Below are positions 23,438-34,912 of a DNA stretch of 64,000 nt, piece by piece. The notes under the pieces were generated by a model. It saw only the letters and a list, made by a program, of their open reading frames with translations. It did no database searches and had not been told where the DNA came from. The translations under genes and the position numbers were made by a program. Within the stretch, counting starts at the first letter, position 1. Each line of letters starts with the position of its first letter. This stretch comes from Rhodamnia argentea (lineage: Eukaryota; Streptophyta; Magnoliopsida; Myrtales; Myrtaceae), in assembly GCF_020921035.1 (NCBI RefSeq), contig NC_063156.1, forward strand, positions 27,762,283 through 27,826,282, read 5' to 3'.

Positions 23438-23978
23438 ATGCCAACCATGTCCAGTCTTGAAGAATCTATCACCTGCAGCGGTCCACGCTACGACAGAGTG
23501 AAAGAATTGCAGGAAGTCGACGAGACCAAGGCCGGAGTCAAAGGCCTCGTGGACTCTGGCGCGACCAAGAACCCCAGGATCTTCATCCACCCGCCCGAGA
23601 ACTTGCGCGGTTTTCATCCAACACGAACAGGACCGGCCTCCAGGTCCCGATCGTCGATCTGAGAGGCTGTCGGGATTCTCGGCGTCGAGGTATCACTAAC
23701 GGTACTCGCGAAGCATCGGAGGCTTGGGGGTTCTTCCAGATAATCAATCACGGGATTCCGCTTGACGTGATGGACAGCATGCTGGAGGGTGTGAGGAAGT
23801 TTCATGAGCAACAAGTGGAAGTGAAGAAAGAGCTGTACTCTAGAGATGGCATGAAGAGAGCGAGGCACTTTAGCAATGGAGACTTGTTCCAGTCAAGAGC
23901 AGCGAATTGGAGGGACAGCGTCTTATTTGATTTCCAGGATGGTGAACTAGACCCAGAGGCTGTCCCTCCTATTTGCAG
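23438..23978 (+). pseudogene. Exon 1 only of a broken dioxygenase (beta 3)
   Basis: The sequence starts in the usual place and keeps the donor (tttgcag|gtatat). A one-base deletion at about 23613 (gcggttttcatcc against gcacggtttgtcatcc in beta 1) shifts the frame. The remainder ([10 protein letters not shown]... to PEAVPPICR) is open in the second frame. No exon 2 or 3 follows: the intron runs into a foldback element at about 24040 and then into the start of duplication unit 2. It was thus cut off by the duplication boundary. The same frame is shifted at the same spot in beta 5 (36439). Confidence 0.85.
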
Positions 23979-24035
23979 GTATATATGTATGACTAGAGAA
24001 TGGGGAGTTTTTTTTTTTTTCAAGCTAATAATTAG

Positions 24036-24636
24036 AGATGCTATTTGTAAGAAAATTACTAAGAAAGTCCTAAAACTATTGCAATTGTACCAATTCAGTC
24101 TCAAACCTTCTTTTTTTTTTCAACCGATTCAGTTCTCAACTTTTTGCATTTGTGTCACTTCGATCTATCTGATCAACTTTGACCGCCGGCGCCGACATGG
24201 GTTGGCCGATGCGGACGTGGCAATTTTAAATAATACTTTAATTTGTTTTATTTTTCCCTTTAATCTTTTCTTTCTTTTTCCTTTTTCCCTTCTCCTTCTT
24301 CCTCCAATCGATCGCCGAATCGCCGATCGGCCCAAGTCGCGCCTAGCGAAGCCTCCCTTGTCCTGGCGAGGATCGGCCTCGCTAGATTTGGTGAGGACGA
24401 CCTCATCGAGCTTCGCCTGGGCCGGAGCGGCATCGCTTCGGCCAAGGTGAGCCTAGCAAGGCCCAATGAGGCCAACCCTCGCCTAGGCGAAGCCTAGCCT
24501 CTCTAGCCATTGCCACTCCGGCCACCGGAGGAAAGAGGAGAAAAAAAGAAACAAAAAAATTAAAATTAAAAATCGAAAATTATCATCACATTATTAAAAA
24601 ATGTCAACTTCAGTAATATCCGGCAAAAATTAACTT
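24036..24636. mobile_element. Foldback-type element, 3' truncated
   Basis: Starts with gaaaattactaagaaagtcc followed by attgcaattgtaccaattcag. This terminal sequence recurs at 37044 and, as both inverted ends, at 48707-49617. The interior has a CT-rich stretch and a GC-rich core with gcctaggcgaagcc words. The expected inverted right end is missing, because unit 2 of the segmental duplication begins at about 24637. It is non-autonomous and has no transposase. Confidence 0.6.
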
Positions 24637-24930
24637 ATTCCAACTTTATTTTATGAATATTTTCTTATTAATTATTTACATAATAAATAAATTAAATACT
24701 AATTTATTTATTAATTATATATCTTAATAAATTCTTCAATTAATTATTGATAATTATGTTATAAAAATAAGCTTCAAAAGAAAAATTTATAAATAAAATA
24801 AATGTTATAAATATAAAATATTTAAAAACATAAACACATTACAAAATGAAAAAAAAAAAAGCAGCTCGCGCATCACTTTGAGTGCCGCAGGAGCCTTGTT
24901 CGGCCCCTGCAGCACTTGGGTCGGCACTAA

Positions 24931-25900
24931 GGGTGCGTATGATAACGTTTCTGTTCCCGGAACAACTTTTGGAACAGAAACACTTTTTTCTGTTTCTGTT
25001 CCCGGTTACGATTTTTGGGAACGTAAACGCGTTTGGTAACTCCAAAAAAAATATGTTCCCAAAACAAAAAAAGAACAGAAACGCATTTGGTAACTGTATT
25101 AAGTTTATGTTCCCGGAGATGGCATGGGTCGGCCTTGCACCCACCACGCGAGCCCGAGCCCCGCCCGGATCCAAGCCGGTTCGTGCAAACTCGCCCGGTG
25201 CCAAGAAGATGAAGAAGAAGAGGATGAAGCGCGAGATGAGGTGGACCCATGGGTGGGTCACCCACACCTCGCACATGACGGCGAGCCGAGACCCGCCCGG
25301 ATCCGGGTGGGGCTCGGACTCACGCGGCGACACGAGGTTGACCCATGGGGGGGTCACCCACTCTGTGCGCAGTAGAGCCCCATCCGGATCCGGGAAGGGC
25401 TCGAAATCGCACGACGACGCGAGGGAGACCCCCGGGTGATCGGTTTGAGCCTCGCCCGGATTTGGGCGAGGCTCGGCCTCTCACGCTTGACCCATCCATC
25501 GTCGCCCGAGAAGACGAAGAAGAAGAGGATGAAGCGGCGAGACTCACGGGAGGAGCGGTGGCTTCAATTGATCGACGAACGACGCTACCTATCGAGGAAC
25601 GGGGAGGAGGCGTCGTCTTCTTTGAGAGTGTGAAGGAGCATCCCAGGAACAGAGGGTTGTAAAAAGTGTTCCTCTTGCGTTATAAAATGTGTTCAAAAGC
25701 TTTGATAAAAAGTGTTCAGGGAACAAAGAAACAAGTATTTTTTGTTTCTCGTTTCTGCTCCAAAAGTGTTCCCATTTCTAAAAAGTGTTCCCGGAACACT
25801 TTGGGAACACTTTTTTACCATACGCATTTCTGTTCCCAAAGTGTTCCGAGAACACTTTGGGAACAGAAATACTTTTTCTAGAGTGTTACCATACGCAGCC
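24931..25900. mobile_element. PIF/Harbinger-type non-autonomous element, 970 bp
   Basis: Ends GGGTGCGTATGATAACG and GTTACCATACGCAGCC form imperfect terminal inverted repeats. TAA (24928-24930 and 25901-25903) is the 3-bp target duplication typical of PIF/Harbinger. The empty site survives in unit 1 as ggcactaagactgcc (about 10820), matching ggcac-taa-gatcgcc here. Long subterminal inverted repeats are built from ctgttccc/gggaacag words. The centre is GC-rich with two imperfect repeats around gacccatgggtgggtcaccc. No transposase. Open frames within it are by-products of the GC-rich core. Confidence 0.75.
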
Positions 25901-26046
25901 TAAGATCGCCGATCGGGGCCCAATTTGGTAAATTAAAAAAAAAAAGGTGACCCAATTTGGCAATTTTCTTTTTTGGAAAAAAAAAAAACCCTCACCTAAT
26001 GGTCCTCCAAGTTTCACCTACTAGCTCTCCATGTTTTTCTGCAGGA

Positions 26047-26053
26047 TATAAAT
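26047..26053 (+). promoter_or_regulatory. TATA box of alpha 3
   Basis: TATAAAT about 75 bp upstream of the ATG at 26127, within a promoter block virtually identical to that of alpha 2. Confidence 0.55.
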
Positions 26054-26126
26054 GGTCGTGGAGCCTCTCACCCAAATGGACACAACTCAATCACCTTAAT
26101 AGGCTTCAAAGTTTCCACTTGCAAAG

Positions 26127-27234
26127 ATGCAAACCTCGCCCGGTCATGGAGGATCCATCACCTGCGGCCGACCACGCTACGACAGAGCGAAAGAAGCAAA
26201 GGAATTCGACGAGACCAAAGCCGGAGTCAAAGGCCTCGTGGACTCGGGCGTGGCCAAGGTCCCCAGGCTCTTCATCCACCCACCCGAGAACCTGCGTGAC
26301 TTGTCCACCAACACGGATGGGGCTGCCACCGGCCTCGAGGTCCCAATCATCGACATGATGGGCTACCGGGATTCCCGGCGGCGAGACGTGGTCAACGACC
26401 TCTGCAGAGCATCAGAGACGTGGGGGTTCTTCCAGATAATCAACCATGGCATCCCCGTCGACACGATGGACGGCATGTTGGAAGCTGTCAAGCAGTTCCA
26501 CGAGCAGCCTGAGGGAGTGAAGAGAGAGTGGTACTCAAGAGACGACACAAAGAAATTTAGGTACTACTGCAATGGAGACTTGTTTAGGTCCAAAGCAGCA
26601 ACATGGAAGGACACCATCTGGTTTGATTTCTCGCGTGGAGTGCTGGACCCAGAGGCAGTCCCTCTTCTATTCAGGTCTGAATCATGATCGATACCCTATT
26701 TTTGTAGGGTTTCCATGCCATTTTGAAAGGGAAAGAGACCAGTTTTGGTTACAAAATTCAATACAGTGTCATGGTGAGATGTCGCATGTTCGATGCTTCA
26801 CCTTTTTTCCCATCTATTTATGACTTTCCCTTCTTTATACACACGGGTTCAATAATTATTTCCAGCACTTGCTGCAGGACTGTTTATATAAAAATGTGCC
26901 AATTGCGTCATACCCTTTCATTGCAAACTTTTTGGACATTTGACTCTTCATTTGCATTCTAACACAGTGCCAGCCCTCGATCAAATTTCTTGCCACTTCC
27001 TTCATTTACTCGTTCGCATGTGGCTACTTACCAACCTAATTTTCTTATCCTTCATTTCACATACAAAATAAAGGGTTAATACCATCAGAAACTACAAACT
27101 ATGCCTACTGCCATACAAATATCCCAAACTTTCTTTGTGTCACTAAAAACCCTAAACTTGCCCAACACAAATACCTCAAACTTTTTTTTTTTTGTGAAGT
27201 AAAAAATCTTGAACTTATGGAACTATAATAGAGG

Positions 27235-27268
<34 letters not shown>

Positions 27269-28206
27269 CACATATGTATAAGTTTGGATTTTTTCGTGAC
27301 AAAAAAACAGTTGCGGAAGTGAGCAGGTTTAGGACTTATGACGACACAAAAGGGTTGGGAGTATTTGTGCCCCAAAACACTATTTATGACTTTCCCTTCT
27401 TTAAAAGTGTAAGGTGTTTTAGACATCTTCGGTGGGTCAAGAATGCATTTCCCATTGTGAAAGTCTAGAACTTTGATGATGCTCTTTTCACTCCTCTGCA
27501 GAGAGCCGGTTTTCGAGTACGAAAGACACATCGAAAAATTGAACACATCTCTTTCTGAACTACTATCAGAGGCACTAGGGCTTGATTCAGATTATCTCGG
27601 TGGTATTGGGTGCATGAAATCCAAGAGAATGTCATGCCATTACTACCCAATTTGCCCTCAACCAGAGCTGACTGTGGGCACAATCAATCACTCGGACGCC
27701 TCATTTCTCACCCTTCTTCTCCAAAACAACCATGGAGGCCTCCAAGTCCGCCATCAAAACCAGTGGATTGATGTGTCCCCAGTGCCTGGAGCAATCCTAG
27801 CCAACATTGGAGACTTCTTGCAGGTAGGAAGATCATTCACATTTTGTCAGTTGTTGCAAATGTTTCTGATTCGATTATGGTCGAGATATCTTCGAGTCAA
27901 AGAACGGTTTTCCTTTTGCCTGATATATTGATGCAGCTTGTTAGCAACGACAAGTTCAAGAGCGTGCAGCACCGGGTACTCGCCAGGCAGGCAGGACCCC
28001 GGGTCTCGGTCGCATGCTTCCTCTTACCAGGAGAGATGCAGAAGTCAAAGCCATATGGGCCAATAAAGGAGTTTCTCGATGAGAACAACCCATCCATGTA
28101 CAGAGAGATCTCTTTCACAGATTATTTTGGGTATTACCTCTCTAGTGGTAATGGCCTGAACGGTGAAGCTGTACTTCCTCATTTCAGAGTAAGCGAGTCC
28201 AAGTAG
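26127..28206 (+). CDS. 2-oxoglutarate/Fe(II) dioxygenase, ACC oxidase homolog type (alpha 3)
   Basis: Exons 26127-26674, 27502-27823 and 27937-28206, with GT-AG introns of 827 and 113 bp, give 379 aa. It has [12 protein letters not shown], the iron ligands H246-x-D248 (NHSD) and H302, and the 2OG-binding R312-x-S314 (GPRVSV). It is the duplicate of alpha 2, but at most positions where the two differ it agrees with alpha 1, so it is the more conserved member. One oddity is Phe for Cys just before the first splice junction (LLFR for LLCR, from tattcag for tatgcag). Of the alpha genes this is the best candidate for an active enzyme, having all catalytic residues and a TATA box. Substrate unknown. 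Confidence 0.88.
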
Positions 28207-31031
28207 AGAGTACAAGAATGTGTAAAAGCGTCATTGAAGGTTTTGGTGTTCACATGAAATAAGACAGCTCTATCTTCTCATCAGATACATTAAGAGGACT
28301 ACAAGTGAAAAAAATTATTCAGAGTCCGCACACTGTTTACGTAAGACTGAATCAGGAAATGGCAAAAACATGAAGGAACTAAACCTTTTTCCCTTTTCTT
28401 TATTTGGACCAAAGCAATGAAGGAACTTAAAAGGAATCTGGTCACCCTTACAGCTGGACAAGGAGGTGATGATATAACTTTATAATCAGTGCAACTTTGT
28501 ATTCTTAGATGAGGAATCTCAACTCTTAGACATGCATATAACTGATACCTCCCTATAGAGCACTAAACTCGAACCTTCGGGGGGGAAATAAGGGAAGAAG
28601 AACTATTCGAGTGATTGTTGTCTATTAAAGTTGTTTGATTAGTTAAACTAACAGGAGAGCGAGTCACATGGTCTTTGAATCACCCACTTCATATATATTC
28701 GCCCTTCAAGGAATGCCAATGGACTTACCAACACAGTTAGACACTACATTAGTACAATAAATCCCGAGTGATGGACTGTATATTTGCTTGAAAGAAATGT
28801 GGAGACCACTGCTAGTCGAAGTGTCAAGTTGATGATCGAGTTATGATGCAAATTGTAAATCTCATGTGAGTGAAAGTTAGGTGAATGAATCGAAAGGGCA
28901 ACTTCCAGAAACCCCCGATTCGAACTCGTATAAAAAAGACTCTAATTGTTCATTAACAAAGAAGTCATGAAAGCTTCCTCAACACAAGCCTTCAAAACAT
29001 CCAACTAGCGGTTGCTAGAGCAAAAATCGACAATTGAAATACATCGAGAAAACTTTGCAAAAAAATCAAAAAAACCATAAGATGTTTTGTTTACTAGTTT
29101 TTTGAGTTGATTTTGAATTTTTTTGCCGTTGATATATTCTAAGCATGTTGAATGTTAGTTGTACGCTTTCATAACACCATCTATTTCAACCGTTGGATGA
29201 TTTTAAATTTTTTATATTAGTGATCAAAAGATCGCCAACGTCACTATTGATTGAAGAAAACTATGTTTATACAAGTACAATTGAAGAAAAGGTCACACTA
29301 TTTTCACTCTCACTATAGCTAAAATATTTCCTATCATGTTTTGACAATATTAACTTTTGTGGGTCCCACCTTTTTGTAAGCATCCTTTGTGTTTGGTTAT
29401 GGTGTCCTGTTCGTTTTCTTTTTTATCTTCTCTTGTGAGTCCCATTTTCTTCTTTTTTAACTTCTCTCTGGTCCCTTTTAATTTTGATCATGGTTAAAGA
29501 GTGGTCTGCCTTCGTTATTTGCCATCTACATTGCACTCATCAGTTTTTGAATCTTTAACCGGAGTTTAATACCCAGGAGCACAAGAGACCTAAAGGCTCT
29601 TCTTCCTAACAGCAATGAAAACATCGAGATATGAACAATTGAAGGGGAATAGGGCCACCTCATCACATAAGGACTCGAACTTGAGGGTGGAGTTCGCAGT
29701 CACCTATTTATCCCTCTCAATAGCTGGACGTGATGGCTTGGCGATCGAGATTGGTGTAGAAGTAGGAGAGACCCTTGAGGCAAGGAGGGGCAAATCCTCA
29801 CCGGTCTTGAGGATGGGATTGTTGTTCTTTAAGGGAGCATTTTCGGTTTGCATAAACAACTTAGTGAGAGTGGGGGGTGAACTCGAGTCAAGGATTTGGA
29901 GGTTGGTAGGTGATGGTGAATCATGGATGACGGTGATAATTGAGACCAAGAAGACGAAGAGGGAGAAGCAAACATTGCTGATGAGCTTGATGGGGATTCG
30001 GATGAGGGCTTTTGAATCTTTAATGGGGGGCAGGTTTTTCTTGTCTTCGTGATCGGTCATTTGCATAATTTGAGGCCCCCCCGTCTTTTCTCTTTCCTTC
30101 GCGGCGCGGTACCCTGTGCCGAAGAAAACCCACGATTTTTCTCTGTGCGGCTCGTGCTCTTTTTTTTTTTTTTTTTCGTCTCGGCTATTTGTGGGGTCCA
30201 CTGTGTGCGGCCACTTTTCCATTTCTTTTGTTCATTATCTGACAAGGGCTCATTCACCCATGGGGGCCCGCTTGCTTTCTTTCTCTCTCTAAGGCCACAA
30301 AATCTTCACGTTTTCTTTTTGCAGCAATGAGATAAGTCCAAAACTTCATCTTGATCAAACTTGAGCATTCACGAAATTGCCACCGTACCAAAAGGAAAAA
30401 AAGAAATAAATAAAGCAACATCAAGACTCCAATAAATATCAAATTTCGCATTGGGCTGAAACTCAGAGACATATTTTAAAACCGACGACGAAGGGTCAAA
30501 CGTCCGACTATCTACTGCTAGAGCAAAAATCGACAGTTGAATTACATCGAGAAAACTTTGCAAAAAACTTTGAGTTGATTTTGAATTTTTTTTTTGCCGT
30601 TGATATATTCTGAGCATGTTGAATGTTAGTTGTTACCCCGGCATCATTGTTAAAGCAGACCAACCCACAATCATTGTACAAAGAGAAAGAAAGCAAGTAG
30701 ATATATTTTGAGTATGTTGAATGTTAGTTGTTCCCCGGCTTTCATAATACAACCTATTTCAAACATTGGATGATTTTAAAATTTCTATATTAATTATCAA
30801 AAGATTGCTGACGTCACTATTGATCGAAAAAAGTTATGTTCTACAAGGACAATTGAGTAAAAAAGTCACGCTTTTTCCACTCCAACCATAGTTAAAACAC
30901 TACATATCATAATCGATGAATAAAAGAGTATGGATCTACGGTTAAGATTGTACCGTCCCCGACAATACGGTCAGGAAAGTATTTGCCTACCGAAAACTCA
31001 CACACGTTGACCTTAATTTACTCATTTGCAG
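28207..31031. other. Spacer between alpha 3 and the beta 4 relic
   Basis: Copy of 12836-15530, then joined at about 30930 to the equivalent of beta intron 1 (17046). The junction shows that the beta promoter and exon 1 were deleted here. It contains an unrecognised - strand frame, listed separately. Confidence 0.5.
29704..30222 (-). other. Unrecognised open frame with one hydrophobic segment (172 codons)
   Basis: Open on the - strand. A possible internal start near 30060 gives a charged N-terminus (HEDKKNLPP) followed by a hydrophobic stretch (VCFSLFVFLVSIITVI), the layout of a type II membrane protein start, then a Ser/Pro-rich tail. The equivalent in unit 1 is frameshifted and an overlapping + strand frame is open in both copies, so coding status is doubtful. 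It may be a captured gene fragment. I do not recognise a family. Confidence 0.2.
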
Positions 31032-31353
31032 AGAGGTGGTTTTGCAGTACGAGAAACATTTGGCGAAACTAAAGGCATCTTTATCCGAACTATTATCGGA
31101 GGCACTAGGGCTTGGTTCTGATTATCTCAATGGCACCGCGTGAACGAAGTCGGAGACGGTAACATACCATTACTACCCACCTTGTCCTGAGCCAGAATTG
31201 ACTCTCGGCACAATTCATCACTCAGACCCTACGTTTCTGACTCTTCTCCTTCAAGATCACCATGGTGGCCTCAAAGTCCGCCATGAAAACCACTGGGTCG
31301 ATGTGGTTCCTGTGCATGGAGCACTTCTAGTCAACATTGGAAACTTAATGCAG
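31032..31353 (+). pseudogene. Exon 2 only of a broken dioxygenase (beta 4)
   Basis: An exon of the family-typical 322 bp with acceptor and donor (gcag|gtaaag) intact, coding for the HSDP iron-ligand segment. It carries an in-frame TGA at 31141-31143, where beta 2 has TGT. Exon 1 and exon 3 are absent, deleted relative to beta 2. It is the unit-2 counterpart of beta 2. Confidence 0.85.
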
Positions 31354-32295
31354 GTAAAGAAAGTTCCCAACTCTTTTTCTGGACCATATGTTGTATGGCC
31401 TACATAGAAAATACAAAATTGACCTCGAGATACGTATCTCCGGAGTCCTCACATAAATATAAAGCGAGTCTAGACAATATCTTCTGAGCAACTAACGTAA
31501 TGCGATATGTACTTCTTCAACGCCCTGAATGCTCGAGAAGAATCTTTTTAAGTGAAATTCCCTAGCAATTGTAGCAATGAACAAGTTCATATCGCACTCT
31601 TGATCTTGAATAACCGTGTCGCGCACTAATTAGAGCGGTTGGCTATTAACCGGCTGGTCGTAGGAACTCTTCTAATGTATAGTGACGGGCGATTGTTCTT
31701 CAATATGATTAGCATTAACTTTCGGCAGCTATGAATTTCCCCCAAATTGTAGTTACATCTTTAAGCACCTCCGAGTTGTAGACGCAAAGGAAGATTCATC
31801 ATCGTTAATACCAAACATTGGGGAAAATTGCACATATTGTCATTGAACTTGCACAAGTGATGCTCAAAACTTTAATTTCTACAATCAAGTCCTTGTCCTT
31901 AGAAATTTTTCTCTGTCACCAACTCCAGCAAATTGAAACTAGTGTGACAAATAATTCCAGCCATAAGTTTGATGTTGAAATGATCGATGGGACCATGGAA
32001 TGAATAGCTATTGAACATTTGCTTCATTGTTCTGCAACTTGATGAGCACCAATAGATCCAGAGAATGATTGACTCGATTGCACACATCGACCACATCGGA
32101 TCCTTCTGATCAGTTAATTCAAAAATAATGTTTGACGACCAAAAGGAGATATAAAGTTTAGAAATTGAAGCTCCCTCCCACCACTATCCACTTCATTTTT
32201 GGAAATGAATGGTAAAAGCATTTATTATTAACCCTTTTCTTTTTCAGGAAATAATCATCCACTTTCCTCCCCCAATGACACAATGGTATCAAACA
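31354..32295. other. Spacer behind beta 4
   Basis: Repeats 17475-17758 and 18379-18870, with the sequence containing exon 3 missing. It includes the dispersed block at 31800-32040. No gene. Confidence 0.5.
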
Positions 32296-33785
32296 AGATC
32301 TCCACATGATTACATGTCCCTACCTCCACAAGCAGCTGGCCATTCTTACTAAGATTCTCGACCATGATTGAGTAGATCGATATGGCTTCCAACCTCCACT
32401 GCCCAGCTTGATCCTTGTTCATTACTGGATGATCCCAGTACGTCTGGTTTGTTATGACAGAGCTACAAAGTTCAGAAATAAACTCATTTCATATAGGTAG
32501 CAGACATGCTATGTGCCATGGACATCTATTTGAACACTAAGGGCCTGCATGGTAACCATTCTCATTCTTTGATTCTCATTCTGATTTAGAAAAACTGATT
32601 CCGGTTCAAATGAATTTTTTGATTCGATTCTTGAATGAGTTTTAGAGAATCAGAACGTGTTTGATAACCGCACAAAATTTATGTTTCAAAAAAATGATTC
32701 TTTCCCTATTTTTTTCATTTAAGTCAAATAACTATGCGGTTAATTTATAAAATTCCATCCTAAATTAAAGATTAATTTTCAATGCACACTCAAATAATTT
32801 AAAATACATTATTTTTTAGCATGTCATGAATGAAATACAAATTTTAATACATGATGTTTAAAATTCTTTAAATGTTGCGTTTTCAAAATACATAAAAACA
32901 TCTTATGACGCACGGCTACCAATATGCATGTTGGATGCCCTCGTCCTCTATAATATTCTTTGTAGGAGAGTGAAATCTATGAAATTTATGCCCAACTTTA
33001 TGAAAATAAGATCAAACTAGCATAATCTAAGCTTTTTCTATTTTTTAGGATTTTCTAAATTTTTTGTTATTTTTTTAAAAAATTATTTTTTATTTTATTT
33101 TATTTTATTTTATTTTATTTTTATTAGGTAGAGAGGAAAAAATGACGAGAAAATTACAAGGAAAAAGTGAAAGATGTGAAACTTCATTACGTTTGCTATT
33201 TTCAAAAGTCATTCTTTTTCCCGAAGCAACTTTTTTTTGCTTCTGGATTTTACTCTAAAGCTGATTCTGATTCTCCAAAGCTGATTACGGGAACGGAATG
33301 AGAATCGGAATTATTTACATTACCAAACATCATTTTCATTTTTTGCTGTTATGAGATGAGAATCGGAAAATGAGAATGGTTACCATGCAGGCCCTAAGGA
33401 TCTAGAAAGAAATATTACACCAGGGTAAAGTACGATAGAAGGACCTGGTCCAGATACCAATGAGATGAACATATAAAATATAAAATGAGCTGACAGAAAA
33501 AAGCATGTCCAGATGATGCTGATAACCTGCAGATTTTTTTCTCTCATCTACAGTTTTAAGGGGAAGAACAATCTTTACCTTCGATTCTGCGCACTTGTTC
33601 AGCTTGTCAGCATGCTTAGCGATGCTCTGCAAAAAAAGAATATGCTTGATTGTGCGCTCCAACAGTGCATCGACACTCCACTGCAAATGTTTGAGAACTT
33701 TTAGTGCAGAAAATAAACATTTCCTCATAAGGAAGCAAAACCGTCAAAAGCAAGAACCCAGCAATTCTCTTAGTTCCTTTTACTC
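32296..33785 (-). pseudogene. Relic B of the LHW-like bHLH 3' end, split by a transposon
   Basis: Counterpart of relic A. Exon 9-like sequence is at about 32332-32473 and exon 8-like sequence at about 33581-33683, with a trace of the end of exon 7 near 33765. It shares with relic A the deletion that removed exons 10 and 11, so both descend from one earlier duplication. An 854-bp Harbinger-type element separates exons 8 and 9. The region between 32140 and 32295 matches bHLH intron 9 (40200-40375). Confidence 0.8.
32541..33394. mobile_element. PIF/Harbinger-type non-autonomous element, 854 bp
   Basis: Perfect inverted ends GGGCCTGCATGGTAACC and GGTTACCATGCAGGCCC are flanked by TAA (32538-32540 and 33395-33397). 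Empty sites are visible in relic A (cactaaggatct at 19131) and beside the real bHLH gene (40644), so both boundaries are exact. The interior is AT-rich with a (TTTTA)n tract at 33085-33120 and gattctcattc/gaatgagaatc words near both ends. No transposase. Confidence 0.85.
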
Positions 33786-34250
33786 ATAACTCGGGTCTTT
33801 TGTCTAGGACTAAATTCAACGGTCCATAAATGAAATCTTCAAAATTGAAAGTTGCCCTTGTGATAATCAGATTGCCAAAACCGCCGTGCAGAGTAGGGAG
33901 ACTGCCTTTTTTTTTTTCTTTCTTCGAAGGTGCCATCTGCATCGATTTATGCATCAAGGGACCTAAGTTGTTTTCATTACATGATGATGCTGCCCACTTC
34001 CGCCAATCATCTCCATGTTTGAAGTATCCGCAATTTGAGAGGAAAAAACAATCATAAGGTTAAGCAATGAATGTAGGATATGATATAAATTATCCACTTT
34101 CACCCTGACCATCGAATGTAGCCTAAGGGGTTCTGAATTTTGGATGCGAATCACCTGACTAACAATAAAAGATCAGATGTGTATAGTTTTATTTGGGTAT
34201 GGTATGGTGGGCTGCATCTTTGTTTTCACGCATGACTTGTAATTATGCAG

Positions 34251-34413
34251 ATTCCAGGATTTTGTCGATGCGAATATTTACGGAAGGTTCTTTGCATACA
34301 AGGCGGCTAAACTGGCGAGAATCGCCTTACTTTGCACTAATGAGTCTCCTCATGACAGACTATCCATGGAGGCCATGATTCATGAGCTCAGCAATTGCAG
34401 CAGCTGTCTCTGA
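34251..34413 (+). pseudogene. Last exon of a receptor-like kinase (relic B)
   Basis: Counterpart of 20029-20191 with the acceptor attatgcag intact and the frame open to a TGA at 34411-34413. Kinase subdomain XI reads LARIALLCTNES, but the conserved RPSM has become RLSM, consistent with relaxed constraint. Confidence 0.65.
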
Positions 34414-34669
34414 TTCTGAAGCTTTATATGATAAATGTTCCCTGAAAATCGCTATTTGAGTTTCAATTCCTAAAACTATCCTTGTTGCCTTGATCGCATT
34501 TTAGGCCCTCCATCAATATGTTGGCATTTTCATATGTGAAAGATCATATGATAATTGCTGGTTAATCGAGAGCTGTTTGTTTTTATCAGACTAAAAACTG
34601 TAACCGAGGCACTATCTAGTGAATTCCTTACGATCGGACAGCACTCGGTACCTACTATCACTAGCTCTC

Positions 34670-34912
34670 CAGTGCTGCATTGCCGTTTCCAAGGAAGGCA
34701 AAATCAGGACATAATATAGTAACTTTGCCTTCAACAGCAATTCTGGAATTATCATCGAATGAGACGCTCCTTTTAACTGTCCCATTTGCTTTTTGCACTC
34801 CTTGGTGTATATTGTGAAGGATCTTCCATGTCTCCTTGGAAGTACTAGTGTATGAACCTTCTCTAACATAGAACCATCTAAACCTTGATAGATGGTCAAC
34901 AAGACATAATGA
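34670..34912 (-). mobile_element. Copia gag relic, truncated copy
   Basis: Matches 20440-20665 of the Copia relic in unit 1 (the TSTSKETWKIL region on the - strand). The upstream gag, primer site and LTR are deleted. Confidence 0.6.

Larger units (their letters stand above)
10511..24636. repeat. Segmental tandem duplication, unit 1 (about 14.1 kb)
   Basis: Nearly everything from here to 24636 recurs in the same order at 24637-37573. It includes one intact alpha gene, a broken beta gene, bHLH-tail and kinase-tail relics, a Copia relic and a beta exon 1. Matching blocks include 10511-10850 with 24637-24930, 11057-15530 with 26127-30925, 17046-17758 with 30930-31637, 18379-20660 with 31638-34910, and 21900-24036 with 34920-37038. 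This unit retains segments that unit 2 lost: the beta exon 1 region 15535-17045, the exon 3 region 17758-18378 and the Copia LTR. Confidence 0.8.

Noticed and set aside
24839-25662. Long overlapping frames (172 and 185 codons)
   Set aside because: They sit inside the Harbinger-type element and follow its GC-rich repeats on both strands; not coding.
2089-28206. Calling the dioxygenases true ACC oxidases (ethylene synthesis)
   Set aside because: They are about 376-379 aa with the [18 protein letters not shown] N-terminal extension of ACC-oxidase homologs. Genuine ACC oxidases are shorter and lack it.
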